Shown here piece after piece: positions 23,001-38,000 of a stretch of DNA of 64,000 bases. The notes beneath the pieces were generated by a model. That model was not told the origin of the DNA, did no database searches, and saw only the letters and a program-made list of their open reading frames with translations. This DNA is from Opisthocomus hoazin (Eukaryota; Chordata; Aves; Opisthocomiformes; Opisthocomidae), in assembly GCF_030867145.1 (NCBI RefSeq), contig NC_134415.1, positions 8,410,417 through 8,474,416 of the forward strand. The letters are read 5' to 3'. Position 1 is the first letter of the stretch. Each line of letters starts with the position of its first letter. The translations under genes were made by a program, and so were the position numbers.

Positions 23001-26000
23001 TTGTGCTCTGAGTTTAGTCACTAAAAAACTAGACTAGAAATATTTTTAGAGCAAATAATATCTAGTTTCTACCCAGATTCTTCTTTAGGATGTGAGAGTA
23101 CTTGAATAGGTATTAGAAACATTAATGAATGAAACCAGCACAGGCAATTTCTGGTACTGATTTTTTTTAATAAAAATGTGAATATACGGTGCCCAAGCTA
23201 TTCCATCTACTTGTAATAGCTCTGTAGCACTTAGGGTCTCTAGTTACTCTTTTTCTGAGAGAATTTTGAACTCTGTAGTGTTGGTGGTTTATATTATGGT
23301 TTGCTAATTAGCCACTTGATGTTTACATGCTGTTTTGAAAAGAGGATTTTTTGTTTACATAAGTGACTTTTGGGTACTTTCCAGCCCAAGTCTGTACTCT
23401 TGTCAGCTGCAAGGCAGAGAAGTAATCGTAACTACCAGTTTTCTTCCTGCTGTTTTCTGGCTGACCCTCCTATCAAATCCTCCGTCTGCTCCGTGATACC
23501 CTTCCCACAACTTGGCCAGCTCTTCCTAGAGACCGTGTTTCCTTGCTAACTTTCATAGACATTGTCAAAGCAATTGCATGGCAAGAAACTGTCATGCTAG
23601 CAAGCTTTTTCAGTGCTCAAGAAAAACTAGGAAACTGCATAGGACTGTGTAGAGTGTACATTAGCTGGATAATTCTGTTGAATATTCAGTTTCAAACTAA
23701 CTACCAAGTCAGTATCAGAATTTTTAAAAGTTTGTGTAAGAGTTCCAGGTGTTACAGTTTGCATCTTGTGTCATTTCTGTGGCTGGAAGGAGAAAGCTGC
23801 ATTCTTTTAGAATTACAAGTGAATTATTCAAGTCAAATATAACGAGGCAGTGACTGTTCTGAGTATTCCTGTGGGCCTTAGGCTGTGGTCAGACTCTGGG
23901 TGCATTTGTTGTGTGATTTGGGTAACTTTGTGTCTGTCCATCGGTAGAAACTTAATTCTGGGGGGAAAGTGAGCTCATAATCAGTTTGGAAACAGTGATT
24001 TCTAGTCATGGCGCTGACGTTGTAATGCTGATGTGTAGGTACCTTTGGTGACCTGGTGCATCAGTTCTCGCACCGCCTCACAATGTGAACTTGTTGGGTC
24101 AAAGACTGTCAGAGATGCTTTGCCAGTCTTACCTGGTCTCACCGCGTGGGAACAGTGATGTCTAAAATCAGCCTGTAGAATTGCCTTTTGACTGCTTAGG
24201 TTCCCAGTATTTTAAAAAAGTAACAGTTAGTACTTTTGAGACTGGTCATTCTTATGGTAACTTTTTGTATTCCACCTTTCCCTGGCTGCTCTGTTCTAGG
24301 CATCCCAGAGGAGGATCCTTTATCCGGCCAAACAAGGCAAATTTTGGAGTAGATTTCCTTACGGCAGTAAAGGATCGGTACGGACTGAATGATGAGCAAG
24401 ATGTGCAGCATGGGGCACAGGACACATTGGTAGTCGGAAAGAAGACTGTGGAATTTGTTGGCATGGACTCTATTACAGAACAACAAAGGCAAGTGTAATA
24501 TATGAACATTTAAGCTACACTCTTAGCGATTGATTCATCAAGTAGCAGTTCAGGTGTAAGGAAAGGAAGCTGCCTGCCCTGCATATAATATTGTCGTATC
24601 TCTGAAAGTAAGCTGAACCGCACTACGGTGGAAGAGACAAGAAATCTTCCTATTGTGGCTTCATAATTTACCTGTTTTGCAGATAGAAACTGGGATTATG
24701 TCATGTTTCGGTGTTCACAATCCTCGTTTTGATTTCACAAAGTAGGAGGTGATGATATTAGAGGAGGAATGAGTGAGATAAATTATCACAATATCGGCAA
24801 TCATTATACATATGCACGGTCCTTTTTAAATAGATGTATTTTAATGTTTTCTTAATATTGTACAGTATTATTTCCCCTTTGTTTACTCATATCAGTAATG
24901 ACTTTGTAACGAAGAGAGGGAAGGCAGAAAGTCACTGGACTGCTAGTGAAGAAGTCTCTCGGTCGGTTCGTGTCATCTTCATTTATCTGGAAGCGTAGGA
25001 AAGGGAGGAGCTTCGTGGTGTGCCGTGGACTGCAGTTTTCGTGGCCTCCCGCAGCAGAGGTGTCAGTTCAGCAGGTGGCAGCCGCCTCCTGAGCTGCTAC
25101 TCCACAGCGGGTCTCCCTGTGTCTCCCGGAGCACACTAAGCAGTCAAAAATACTCTTTTTCTTTGTTTTATTAAGTGATACAAAGAATGCCCAAATAATG
25201 TAGAACCTCTAGCAAAAAGTATTACAAGAAACCTGTTTAACTTACAACCTCTAATTAAATTCTAATTTGCATAGCTATATTTTGTCAGGCTTATCACTCT
25301 TTTTTTTTTTTGTCCGTTGGATGAGGGTTGGTTGGGATTTTTGGGGGTGGGGATTGTGGTTCAGCCAGACCTATTTTGTAGTAGCAATGTAAAGGCGAAA
25401 AATAGCAGAGCTATGTCTGATTTCAGGTAAGAAAGGCGCTGCAATGTAGCAGTCTGCCCCCTGCTAATTCTAAAGGAGATGATAGGCACGGAAAGGATCT
25501 CGTTTAGTTGTAACAACCAGGTATTTATATAATGGACCTATTTCTGATTGAAGATTACTTAACAGAATGTTCTTTCTCGTTTAGCCAGCTGAACCGACTG
25601 GTGGACATCTCCGTGCGGGGGTGTGCAGTGAGCCATGCCGGTCCCACAGAGGAGATCAGCAGAACATGCACTAGTATCCTTTTTTCGCTGTATTGCGTGA
25701 CACCACAAATAAAATACATATTTTAGCGTTCCAGCCGTTCACTTCGGTGAATGATATTTGTATCCTTTTGTTAAAAAAGATGTTTAAAACTGCAGTTCAT
25801 GTTTAGAAACTTAATGCAGTGTTTACAGAGTTAAAATTTTTTGAGAGAGAATGAAAATTGTGGGTGAAAATAGAAATATTGTCATAGGTTGCTACTGTGA
25901 CTGTGATTTCAGAAGGCTCCAGCATTGGGGTTTGTTTTTAAATTTAACTCTAGAATAGATAACTCCATAAAAATACAACTGATACGTTCTATAGGCACCA

Positions 26001-29000
26001 GAGGTTTCCCATATGTAATAAATAATGCGTTCAATGTACATGTAGTGATGTTACAGAAATACAAAGCGGGTATTATTTGTTCATTTGTAAGGACTGGTAA
26101 GAGTTCCTGTGAATACAGAAATTAATCCATTTTAGGTTTTGTAAAGTTAAGCTCTTTTACAAAACTATTTCCATACCACAAATTAAAATAAAATTTGCTT
26201 TAACTGAGCCATAGTATCTCTTAGCCCAAGCAAGTGTAATCTGTTTCTGTTTGTTTGATTCAAAAACAAACCCTAATTCTAATTTCTAAAAAAAGGAAGT
26301 TCAGATTTGAGATAAGTTTCTTTTTCTTAATGTGAAATTTCAGATGTCAGGCATATAGATGTATCAAAAAATCTGGTATCATCTTGGGAGACGGTAACAG
26401 CTATTGCTTCTCAAGTTCAAAATCTGGAAACACTTGATGTCAGGTATAAATATTCATATTTGGGTTTCTGTTCCTTTGGGTAGGGGCAGAAAAGACAAGG
26501 CTTTTTTAGACACAGGGTCAGCTTTCTAAAGGTAACTGGATGCCTCAGCGCTCCTTTGAATGGGAGCTAAGTTTTTTAATACTTTTTTTTTTTTTTAAAT
26601 CTTGTCCTTAAACAACTTGTGTATGTGCTGTATTTTCCAGACGTCTCGCTTAAAGGAAAGAGCAGAACCCTGGGAGTTTAGCATCTATGTAAAACTAAAT
26701 TTTGGGGAAGTGTTTGGGACAGATGGATGTTGACTGGAGTTTTGCAAAATTAGAAAAACCACAGTTGTCTGAAAAACAGAATACCGATTTCAGCCATTAA
26801 ACATTTACAGGAATTTAGGCATTTGTCAGTGATGTTCTACATAACAGAACTCATCATTTTTATGCAGATTGGCTTGTTGGCTAGGGAGACTGCATTAAAA
26901 TGCATTATAAATTTTTACAGGGCGCTGTAGAATCTTTTAAGCAGTTAGACCTTAGGTAAAAAACAGTTACTCAGAGTGCTTTTATAGAAATGTGGAAACC
27001 GGGAGCGTACAAACTCTTTTACAGCGTCGGAAGATGCCCTTCTACACCTCTGTGGCATCTAAGACAACTTACTTGACAATTTACTTGATTTTAACGCTTA
27101 GTTTGCCCGAAGGCAGAACTGACTTAACCCTGCGTGTGTGAGCGTGGTTTGTAGCAAGGAGCCCAGCCTGGCCGCAGCCCCAGCCCGGGCTGCCATGCAC
27201 GGGCAGCGGGTCAGGCGCGCTGGGTGCCTCTGCGTGGGCTCCGCGGGCTGCGGGACTGTGCTGGAGACGGGCGCCCGGAGAAGAAGCCAAGACCTGGAGG
27301 TGCCGCTGCTGCAGGAGTTGGCAGCCTGGCTGTGAAAGCACTAGGAACGCTTCCTTACTGCTCGGAAGTCTCGCGTGGCGTCTTGAGTTAGGTTTGGCAG
27401 CAGCGGTCTGTTCGGCTGCTGGGTTCGCCAGCCTGTTTGGGTTCTCTTTGCTGAGCAGCGTGGCCTGGGCTGAGGGGTTTCAGAAGCTGTGCGTGATAAA
27501 ATTGGAAAGCAAATTGATGGGTTGATGCTGGAATCTGACACTTATGACTACAAACTGAAATGTCCAAATTTGTTTTTTATTGTTTTAACCTTCTGTTTAC
27601 TTTAAAAAAGAAAGACATTAGCAGGTAAGTCTGTTACTGAACTTTTTTGTGCAAGGCATGTTGGAAGAAGAGTAAAAGCGATTAGCCATCCCCCAGCTCT
27701 CCAAGAGCTTGCTTAAATGGGGAAATGTAACCCATAAGTTTGTAAGTATAACTACACCAAGTGATTTCTACCATAATATGCAGATAGATCAGAGCTTAGG
27801 AAAGAAATAAAACCTTTTGTTTGGGGGTGAGTAATGAAAACTAAGTTGAAGACTGTAGATTTGGGAAACTTTTAACTACGTTATAGTGATATTTTGCTGT
27901 TTAGAGTGGATTTTACATCCTTTTGTTTTACTGGGGTCTGGATAGTCATGTAGGCTCGGTATTTTCAATTGACACTAAGGAGTTTAAGCCCAAAATCTGC
28001 CTTTGTTGCATTTAATGTTAATGAAAATCATTCTTTTCATATTCAAAACTTAGAGTAGAAAGGGGGGGAGAGGAAGGCCACAATTGATTAAATATGCATT
28101 GGTGAACTAGGAAAGTAAATTAGGAAAGAGTACAATTGAATATAACTAGAAAGGTATTTTATAATATTGTAAAATATGTGACACCTTGGCAGTGACTTTT
28201 AAAATTTTTTTGTGTAAATTGTTTTTGTCTTTAATACACAATTCCAAATTAGTGACTTAAATAAATGCAGTTATTCGTTATCCTAATGGTTACTCTTTTT
28301 ACACAGTGAAAACAAAATTACATTTCCATCTACATCAACTTCTGGATCCAGCATATTTTCAAAACTGAGGATTCTAGCACTTTATCAAACTGAGATAACA
28401 TGGACAGAGGTAATAACCTTTCCTGTTTTTTTCTTTCTTATTTATTTATATTGTTAGATTTTTGAGGCAAGGAAAGCACAATAAACATTTCTGCATTATA
28501 TTGTTCTACTGAAATGTGATCGCCCTTAGAAAAGGTGAGGTGACTGTGTTAGATACTCAGTAACTAACGTGGCTCCTACATAATGTAGGAAGTTCTCTTG
28601 GCGCAGGAGTGTAAGAAACATTGAACTTCATCTACTTTTGTAGATTGCCAAGTCGAGATAAAGCAGTTGGAGTATAATATAACTTCATTGTTAGAGATTG
28701 ATTATAGAGAAGATTGATTATGACTGATCTTTAACATTCACGTCCCAAAGGTTTGTGTGAATGAACTTTTTGTTTCCTTGTAGCTATTAAAGGTTTGCCT
28801 GTAGTTTTGTGTGTGTAATCGAACAAATCCAAATGGGAAGAACGCATGTCATTGTGACATGAAGTGCTTAGTTTGGCATCACCTTGCATCAGCAGGAGGT
28901 TGGCCTCGGACCTTTGCACATACCGGCCGTTCTTCAAATAGGTGATGCCTGGTTGAGTGTGACGCTGGTACGGCACAGAGGCAGCGGAGCTCTGACTTGT

Positions 29001-32000
29001 TTCAGGGGCTGAGCCGTGCAGGCGTTTAAATGACTCTCCGCCAACATGACATCTGACGAAGAATGGAGTCCTGTTGTCAAACCTGTTAGCAGTGAGCCTT
29101 TTTTGAGAGATGGGGCTTGCGAAGCACATCTCGGTAGCGCCACGTTACTGATAACACCTTGTCAATTCCAGCCCATTATCTGGATTTCTCAGGGGCAGAT
29201 TTTGTGCGTACCATATTGTGAAATGACCTGAATTTTCAGATTTTTGCTGCCAGCCACTCTCCAGCAATAGAGCACTTACCAAAACTGGGGTTTGAGTTCA
29301 GTAGAGAGAAACTTCTTCGCTCTCCTCTCTTGCAGCAGGGCGAGAGGAGGGTTGTTGCTATGCTTGTGTTTCGTGTCCATTCATCGTGCTCTGAAACCAT
29401 CCGTGGGGTTTATGCGAGGACAGCTGGCAATCCTTCCGTAACAGCAGCAGTATGGGTGGTGACGTGAATGGAAGAATGAAGTGGCTACAAACACTTTAAA
29501 TGTCGTCTAGGGCTCGTCAGAATACATCTGTGTGTTGTGGTGGTTGAAACGCTGGCAGCGGGCAGCAGCTCCTCCGTGCCAGGGTGGCCGAGGGGCTGGT
29601 CGGAGCCATTGCCGCAGGCGGGTCAGGGTTCTCCAGGGGCGACGAGGTGTCAGAGGGGAGCCCCTGGTTAGTCAGAGCAGCTTCAGATTCCGTAGCTTTT
29701 GCGTTTGTTTTTGAAACTCTGCTCTAGCTGATGATTCATCATAGGCGGTAAAGACATTTCTGATTCAGAAAGCTTTTTTATAAAATTGAAGTTTGTTCGA
29801 TTCGTTCTTTGTGAGTGGGGAGACGTAAACCTGGGCTTGAAAGTGGTGTTCCAGGGCAGCCAAACAGAAGGGAAAAAAGAAAGGGACCTGCCTGACCTGA
29901 ACACTCGGAACAAACCACTTGAAAATGTCACTGCTTAAGCTATATGGGGAGTTACTTTGAAAAGTCAACTTTTTCATAGAGAATAATAACAAATATAATC
30001 CGGGCAAAAGAGAAATACAGTGATTGTCCATGGGAGTGTAAGCAAAGTCTGAAAATCCTAGAAGTGTTTTGATGAAAATTGAAATGGTGTTCACCGCTAA
30101 ATTGTTCTAAAATCATTTATTGCCATATGTAAGAATATGTGGCGTGGGGATAGTTTTTAAAAAGAGCAGACTTGTGGGGTTTTTTCTTTTGTTCCTCTGT
30201 TTTGAAGTATTTCTCACATTAGAGGGACATGCTTGGCTGTTATGCAGTTATGTATATAATGTATGTTATTCAGTTATGCATAACTCCACATTTACATGCT
30301 TTGAGCATCATTTTTCTACAGAGTTCTTTCATTAGTATATTATATGCGTATCTGTAAATACAGCTGAGATTTCTATTAATATATCAGTAAAAGAGCCTAT
30401 TACCGTATAACTGTCAGTTGATTGTTGAAAACATAACATATAGCCTTTAAGGGGGAAAGATATCCTGTAAAATATCTTACAGTTGGAAACCATTGACTTA
30501 GAAATTTAATTAAAGCATTTGAGAGTAATGAATTCATATTTATGACTCCAAAAACTTTTTTTCTTATTCAGCATTTAGATCATAATGTTATATTTGTCGT
30601 TCTGTTTTCAAACTAAGATCTTTTATTTATGAAATAATCTACTATTATAGAGGGCAGAAGAAGAATCTGGGTTAGAGCAGACGTGCAGGACCATGTTCCT
30701 GACACTGGCAAGTAGCAGGTAGTGGGGAAAAATTCTAGGCGAAGGGCAAGCATATGGTAAGAGCTTCTTATCAAATAATCTGGAATTCTGGGGCTTCCTG
30801 AGCTGGAGACCATATATCTGAATTTAATTAATCTTTGCAGATTTTTTGTTTCATGATTTATCTAGCTGTATTAAGAACCCATTTGAAATTTTTGATATCC
30901 ACATCTTTTAACATCAGTTTAATTGTGTGCCCTATGAAGAAATACCCTTGTGGCGTTTTGATCTTGCTGCCTGATAATTTAACTTAATAATTCTTAATAT
31001 TTTGTACGCAAGTAACTGAGAACAGCTATTCTCTGTTTGATAGCTTTGATGACTCTTGTTAAGCTTCTTTGTGCCTTTCCCATTTATATTATTTGCTTCC
31101 TGGGATAAAGAGGCAAAAATATAGGAACACGATGGACTTACATGGTGACAATTGTTTCTTTTTGTCTTTATTTCTTTTGCAATAGGTCTTGGATTTCCAT
31201 TTTTCTTTTTTGCTCAGCAGTGGCTACTCCACTGGCTATTCATTCCAGCCTTCCCCGCTATCCACAACAAGCCCACCATCTTTTCTGAGTGTTAATTTGG
31301 TGTCAGATCTCTGAACTTTTGTTTCTGTAGGTAGGCTGGTTTAAGCAACAGTTGCAAATTCAGCAATTTTAGTTTCTTAGAATTGCGATGTCACTATCAT
31401 TTGGGTCTGGCAGTTTTCTAGTCATCTGGTCAATCTATTCAGACGTCTTCTGATACTTCAGTTTTGTGCAGTTTTTCTATTCTGTCCGTCACAACGCAAG
31501 GCTTTGGGGGGGAATCCCCCGAAGGTTCTCTGCAGTGAGCACACCCCCAGTTCTCTTGAGTCTGCAGGCAGATTCTTTTCATGCTTCCTCCTCACTAACA
31601 GCCAAACTGTTTCGGTCTGTCTTGTTGACGCAGGGAAACACTGTCCAAACTAGAGATAAAATACTGGTGTTTCCTGCTCTTGCCCTGGAGCAGGGGAAGT
31701 TGTTGTATCGGAGTTTGTAAGTTTACGTGTGTTGCACAGACGGCAGCAGGACGATGTTTCATGTTTTTGGGTGTGAAGCAGTTGAGCCCCAAATCCTATG
31801 CCGCCACTTGAAGAGATCTCAATGTTAATATTTCATATTGTGTATATAATGAGACAGTTATATGTACATCCAGCTGTGTAACTTCATCCAGCTGTAACAG
31901 AGAGAATGAATAGCCAATGAAAGGAGGCTTTTTGGTGTCTAGGGTAGTGGGCATTTCTAGGAGAATCGGTTAGCTAAGTACGTAACAAATGGAATTTGAT

Positions 32001-35000
32001 TGTCCAGATCTCTGAGCTTCACTGCTTCGTAACCTTGGTAACCTCCTGTAAAAACAAGCTTGAGGTGATTATGTCTCTGTTCTTGCCTCTCAAAAGCTTT
32101 GAATCTGCTAGCCAATTTCAAACACATTTTGAAAAGAGGTAGGGGCTTAAAAATAATTTATTACCTACAGCTTCCAAGAAAATAGGAATGTAGATGGAGG
32201 AAAGAGCCTCTCTAAGTTTCCTAACCAAGAAAGGAGTAGCAGGATGAGCTCCCACTTAATTTGGCACAATTGTGAATACACACAAGAAGAATCTCAGCGA
32301 AAAAAAATAATTTGCAACTCGCAGGCACAAATCTGCAGAAAACCAGTCAGTCCCAGTGCTTGTGAGACTCCACTTGCTAGAACTGCAAAGTTTTTGACAC
32401 TGTCACAACTGCGTACCGAACTGGGGTTTATGCCAGCAATTTCTATTGCTTTGTAATAAGTGTGTATTTTTACAAGTTGTGTTACCCGCTTGTAGAAGTT
32501 TGCAAAAAATAAATCTTTTAAATAGTAATCTTTATGTAATTTCAGGACATGAGATTTAAAACAAATGCATCGTTGTTCAATTTGTAGCCTTTTTGAACGA
32601 ACTTAGTCTTTTTAGAGTACGTGAAAACTTCAGGGTATGTGCTGACTTCATGCGATTCGTGGTTCGTAGTGGTTTCACATGCTGGCACAGTCCCATGACA
32701 GAGAAGCCTTCAAGCTCTGACATTTTAAATTAAAGACATTTTAAGACATTTAAAAACTCTGTCAGACCTGACGAGATGTGCAGAGGTTCCAGAACCATTA
32801 GCAGCCGAGTGCGTAGTGCCATTTCCTCACCTCGCCAGAGGGAAGACCTGGTCCCTCCACCCCGATGGAATAAAACAAGCTCAGTTTCCAGGTCGCACCG
32901 TCTGAGGCAGCCTCGAGCCTGGAGCTGCCAGCCCTGTGGCCGTGCAGATCCCCTTCGGTGTCACCTGCGCTGGTAGGTCCAGACACGGGAGAGAGCCAGC
33001 TGGCAGAAAGGGAGGGCTAGGCAATCCGTGATACTTGTTTCTCAGGTTTGGGGAGCTAGGGCTTGTTCTGAGGAAATCGGCATAAAGTATAATTTCTGGA
33101 ATAATTTTTCCCAGCTTTTGTTATATTAAAGGAAGTTTTGCTCTTAGGTTCTTCTTTGTGCTCCAGGATGGCCAGTACTTGAAGAATTGTACCTTATGTC
33201 TAACAACATTACAGTTTTGGAGAGGTAAGATGAGTCGCGTAAGTCGGTTGTTTGTGACTGATGTCCTGCTCAGTTACAAAGCAGATAAAGCTACGTTCCT
33301 GTAATGTCTACATCACCACGACATAATTGGAAAACAAGCGATGCAAACTTCACCTGATGTACTTCAGAACATTTATAAACACACACAATTATTTGCATGC
33401 AGTTCTATACTTAGAAAACTAGTGTTTTTGTTAACAAATAACTTTAAATGTTCTGCTTTTGTGTTTGGTTTTTTTCCCCAACGTGGCAGGCCTGATAATG
33501 TCCTGCAGACCCTGAAGCTGTTGGACCTTTCAGACAACCAGCTGCTGGATGGAGATCAGCTGCATCTAATCGCACATCTCCCCAGGTAGCCGTTCAGCAA
33601 ATCGGTGGGAAACTCTTTGTCCTGGGCCTTCATCTCCGTAGCTGTTGTTGACTGAAATAGGAGATAGTATTGATGTTGCGTGGAAGATTTATGGAATCTT
33701 GAAATACAGGTGTTTTGCCCTCTTGAGGAGAGTAACTGGATTATTTAATCAAGCTTTTTAAATACAATCTTTTTTTTTTGTTGTAACACATTCTTAAGCT
33801 GTACGTTATTAGGTATTCATTATATACTTAAGAAACGAAAAGTGATTTATCACGCTACTAAGTTCTTTCTGTATTAGTATGCACAGGGTTTTACCCGAGA
33901 TGACAGGGCTGTAGGGTTTGTGTGGAGTGGCAAAGCGAAGGAGCTATGGAAGTCGTTTCTTAGGAAGGGTTTCCTGGCCGCGGCAGCGTAACGCAGGTCC
34001 GCCCGTCGCCGCACAGCCATCTCGGGGTCGTCTGCGCCCGTGGAAAGCCGTTGGGCAGCTTGATGGAAGGTGTCGCTCCTGAGGCTGACGCTGGAAAGAC
34101 CGTTTGCGGTGGACGCTTGGCATGAGCACTTTACACCCATGGTGCCTGCTCATCTGTCCGTTGTAAAGAAAGCAAAACAAAGAGGGGTTGGGGGAGGTAA
34201 AAAAGCGCGGTGATAATTCTGCCCCATCTCAGTCATCTGCTCTTGGTTATTAACTACGGGGAAGGCTGCTGTTGGTTCTCTGCTGGGAGAAGCGTGGGGC
34301 ACGTCCTCTGCACCGGCACTCTCTTTTGGAAGTTTCAGTGCTTTTTTGGGGGTAGCTTAAAGACTCTGAAGAGATGTGCTTCAAAATAAATAAAAAAAAC
34401 CCCCAACAACAAACAAATCCCAAACAGTCTAAATCCCATACTGCACTGGGTAGTTGTATTTCCACCTCCTCCGAAGAATGTCTGTGGCAATACCCTTTAC
34501 ACAGATTCTTCTGGGTTGCCGTACCCCGGATAGCAGCGTCTTTATGGTAGTTACAGGCTTGAGCTACGATCCCTTGCTTTGGGCTCGCCATCCCGTGTGT
34601 TGCTTCAGCATTTCAGTTACAGTGACTGGAAAACTGGGGGACTAACACAATCGTTTTGCTAGTTTGTGGAATTATCTTGCACTGTACACCAGAACAGCAC
34701 CAAAACACCGAAATATATGATTTTATACAGCCACAAGCTATTTAAAGAAATCGTTTGGAAAATGACACCGTTTAAATCCAGGAGCTGTTTTGAAATGTTG
34801 AAATTATTGCACGTATTCTCTGAAAAATTGATTCCCTGACCACTCTGCTGAAGTCTGGGTACAGTCTGTGAAGCTGCCATTCATTTGTCAGTGATTATGC
34901 ATCATGTCAATAGTTTATTAGATCTTTGTTTAAAAAAAAAAATAAATTAGTATTTCTTTACAACAAACTTCCCGTGCCGCGTACAGTAACAATGGTATCT

Positions 35001-38000
35001 ATGAAATTTCAGATTAGAACATCTACTACTTAGAAACACTGGAATATCTTCTATACACTTTCCTGATGTCGGATTTGGTATGTAAAAGAAGTCACTGATT
35101 TATAGCTTTATAATTCTGTTTAGTTAAAGTTTTCACTGTTGTCCTGTAAATCTACTCTCTTTCCTAGGATGCAAGACTAAAATGTTTCCTTCACTAAAAC
35201 GCCTTGTAATAAGTGACAATAAAATATCGCAGGTAGGTTGGAGTGTGACCGTTTCCCATTGTGTAAATACCTGTAGCTTTGTTTAAGAGTAACGCGCAGT
35301 TTGCTTTTTAAAATCTCTTTGTACGTGTGAGATCCTGAGGTAACTGTTGAATACTTCGATCGACACAGAGGCATAATGTAAAAATTTAAAAACATTTCTT
35401 AACATGTTTACGGTAGCTAGTCCTACCCCTCTGCTTCCTCATAATTCCTCTCGCAGAATTCTAATGATCTAAAATGCTGAGTAGTTCCTCATTTGCTTAT
35501 TTGTTTTTTTACTTAATTAAAGGTAATGCAGGTTTGTTTTTTTTTTTAATGACGAGGATGAAAGTACTTGGTTCTGCTGAGCAAAAGAATAATCTCTGTC
35601 ATGGTCACTGTCCAGGAACAGTCAACGTTACGGTGTATTGTTCTGCCAGGAAGTGTGTTTTCTGCTTCCTCAGACAACTGCTCCCTTCCATTTCAGTGGG
35701 CGTCTATCAACGAGCTTGACAAACTGCCAAGCCTGCGGTTACTGCTGTGTCACAACAACCCTTTCGCGGACACAGAGAAGAACCCAGAGACCCTGAGACA
35801 GCTCATTATTGCCAAGATAGGTCAGCTGGAGGTTTTGAACAAGTCCGAGGTACGTGATACTTCACCAAATTGCATCAGTCTGGGGAAAAACATTCAGTCA
35901 TTGCCTGAGGAATTGTTTTCAGTTTCCTTGTTTGGGTGCTGGAAAGGGAAAGGGACGCGGGTTTTTTCAAGTGCCCAAGTGGTGCTGAAGTTGCAGGACT
36001 GTTAACAAAAAACATAGACTGGCCAGAAAACAGAAGCAGTGGCGTAGTTAAATCTGTTTCCGTGGCTGTAACACGAGCCTTCTGTAATAGGAAAACAGCA
36101 TTATCATCTAAACCAAATCAAACTTTCAGCAGATGTTTGTCATAAAAAAGAGAGCAGAAGCAGCAGCTGCTGCGTAGTTACAAAAAACATCCTTGTGTCA
36201 TCACGTACGGTAACATCTTTGCTTAGATAGTCGTGCGTGGATTAGTCAGTACCTGGAGGTAGGGGCTGTAAGATTATCAATGGCTTTAAAATGTCCTGAA
36301 TATATGGATTGGGCAGTGCTTGCCAACAGGGTTTGTAAGAGTCTTGGTAGTATTAAAACATAATGCACACCTAACAGCAAGGAGTCGGTGTCATTAATTA
36401 GATTTTCTTCTGTGGAAAGTTGTATAATTATATTATGCCCCATTCCTGCGTCAGTACAGATCCTTCCCGCTGAAAGAAAAGGAGCAGAGCTTGATTATCG
36501 CAAAATATTTGGCAATGACTGGTTAGCAGCCGGTGGGAATTCGAACCCAGACAAAAACAAACCAAGTGAAGAATTTCTTGCTGCCCACCCCAGATACCCA
36601 TCGCTTTGTCTCAGTAAGTACAAGTGCAGTCAAATGAGCGTTTCCTGCCCTCTGGCACTGCGGCAGCACTAGTTCAGTCTCTTCGGTTTCCTCCCCTTCC
36701 CATGGCTACTTCTCCGTGTGCTCCTGCTGCCTCAGGAAAGCCCAGCCCCTGGTGAGCTAACACCGCGGTGCTCTTCAGGCTGCTGTGGAGTTTGTCTTTG
36801 CCAGGTTCCTCTCTATGTGTGCTTTCCTTCACGCAGAATACGGGGCACCTGAAGAAGGAGAGCTGAAGGGACGACAGCCTTTGACACTGAAAAATCAGCT
36901 GCTGAGTAAGTGGCCAGAAATGGCCAAAATTCTTCCTGCTGCACTTAAAATATTTTATGGCCTTAGTTTTTCTGGGGTGTATATGGAGAACAAAAGGTTC
37001 AAAAGCCTTGAAGGTGTCATGGCGTTGCAGCTCATAATTCTGCTTCTCCACACTGTAGCAGTGAGTAGATACCTGCTTCTGTGCTGCTCATTTCCCCCTT
37101 TAACTCAATTAAGACTTAATGGAGAGTAATCAATACTCCATTCCGACACTGATGGCTTCTCTGCAGACGAAGTTGAGATTTTTAACCTCAATACCTGCAC
37201 TGTTTTCTGACTTTTTTTTTTTTTTTAATAGCATCTTAACATAGGGATAGCTTTGGTAGTCGGGGCTGTCTACATATTTAAACTAGGTTACATCACAGAC
37301 GTACAAACTCCCTTAGCTTTGTTGCCAGTTGATAGAAGAACTGAACCTTTTTTTCACTCCACGTGCAAAATATTAAGGCATTACATTCTAATGCATTTAG
37401 GTGGAAGACTAAATAGAACAAGGACTCTAGTTGGCTAGACATAATCAAAACCTTTTTTTAAGGAGGAGTCTTTTAATCTTTGTGAAAGAATTAGGTTAAT
37501 AACTTCCTTAAAATGTGCTTGTACAGTGCTTACAAGATATTGAGGGTCAAAAACCTGCTTTAAACCGAGTAGGCAGTTTCCATGCTACTGCAGGTTATTT
37601 TAAAATGTTAACTAGTTAAGTATTTTTTGGTAGATACTCCTTTTGGCCAGAAAGCCCATGTTGCTTATTAGGGAGGCACTTTTAAAATATTTTCCCTAAC
37701 TTACCAAAGATTAATAAAAACTTGATTAATAAAATTACTTCTAATTCTTCAGAGAATGACTAAATGCTATATTAGCTGCTTAAGTGCAGGCTGCAACCTC
37801 ATTTTTTTTAGAAGATCAGGCTGAGCTAGGGGAAATAATTTGTAATAAAAGCAGACCAGAAAGACTCTGTGCTCCTGACAGAACAGGGCTTGACATTCAT
37901 TCACTAACACCTCACCATTCTTCCTTAAGCTTTGACAATTAAATGTCCTGAGAAACCAGAACAGAAGCCAGTAGAGAAAAAGCTACCAGGTAAGAAGTCT

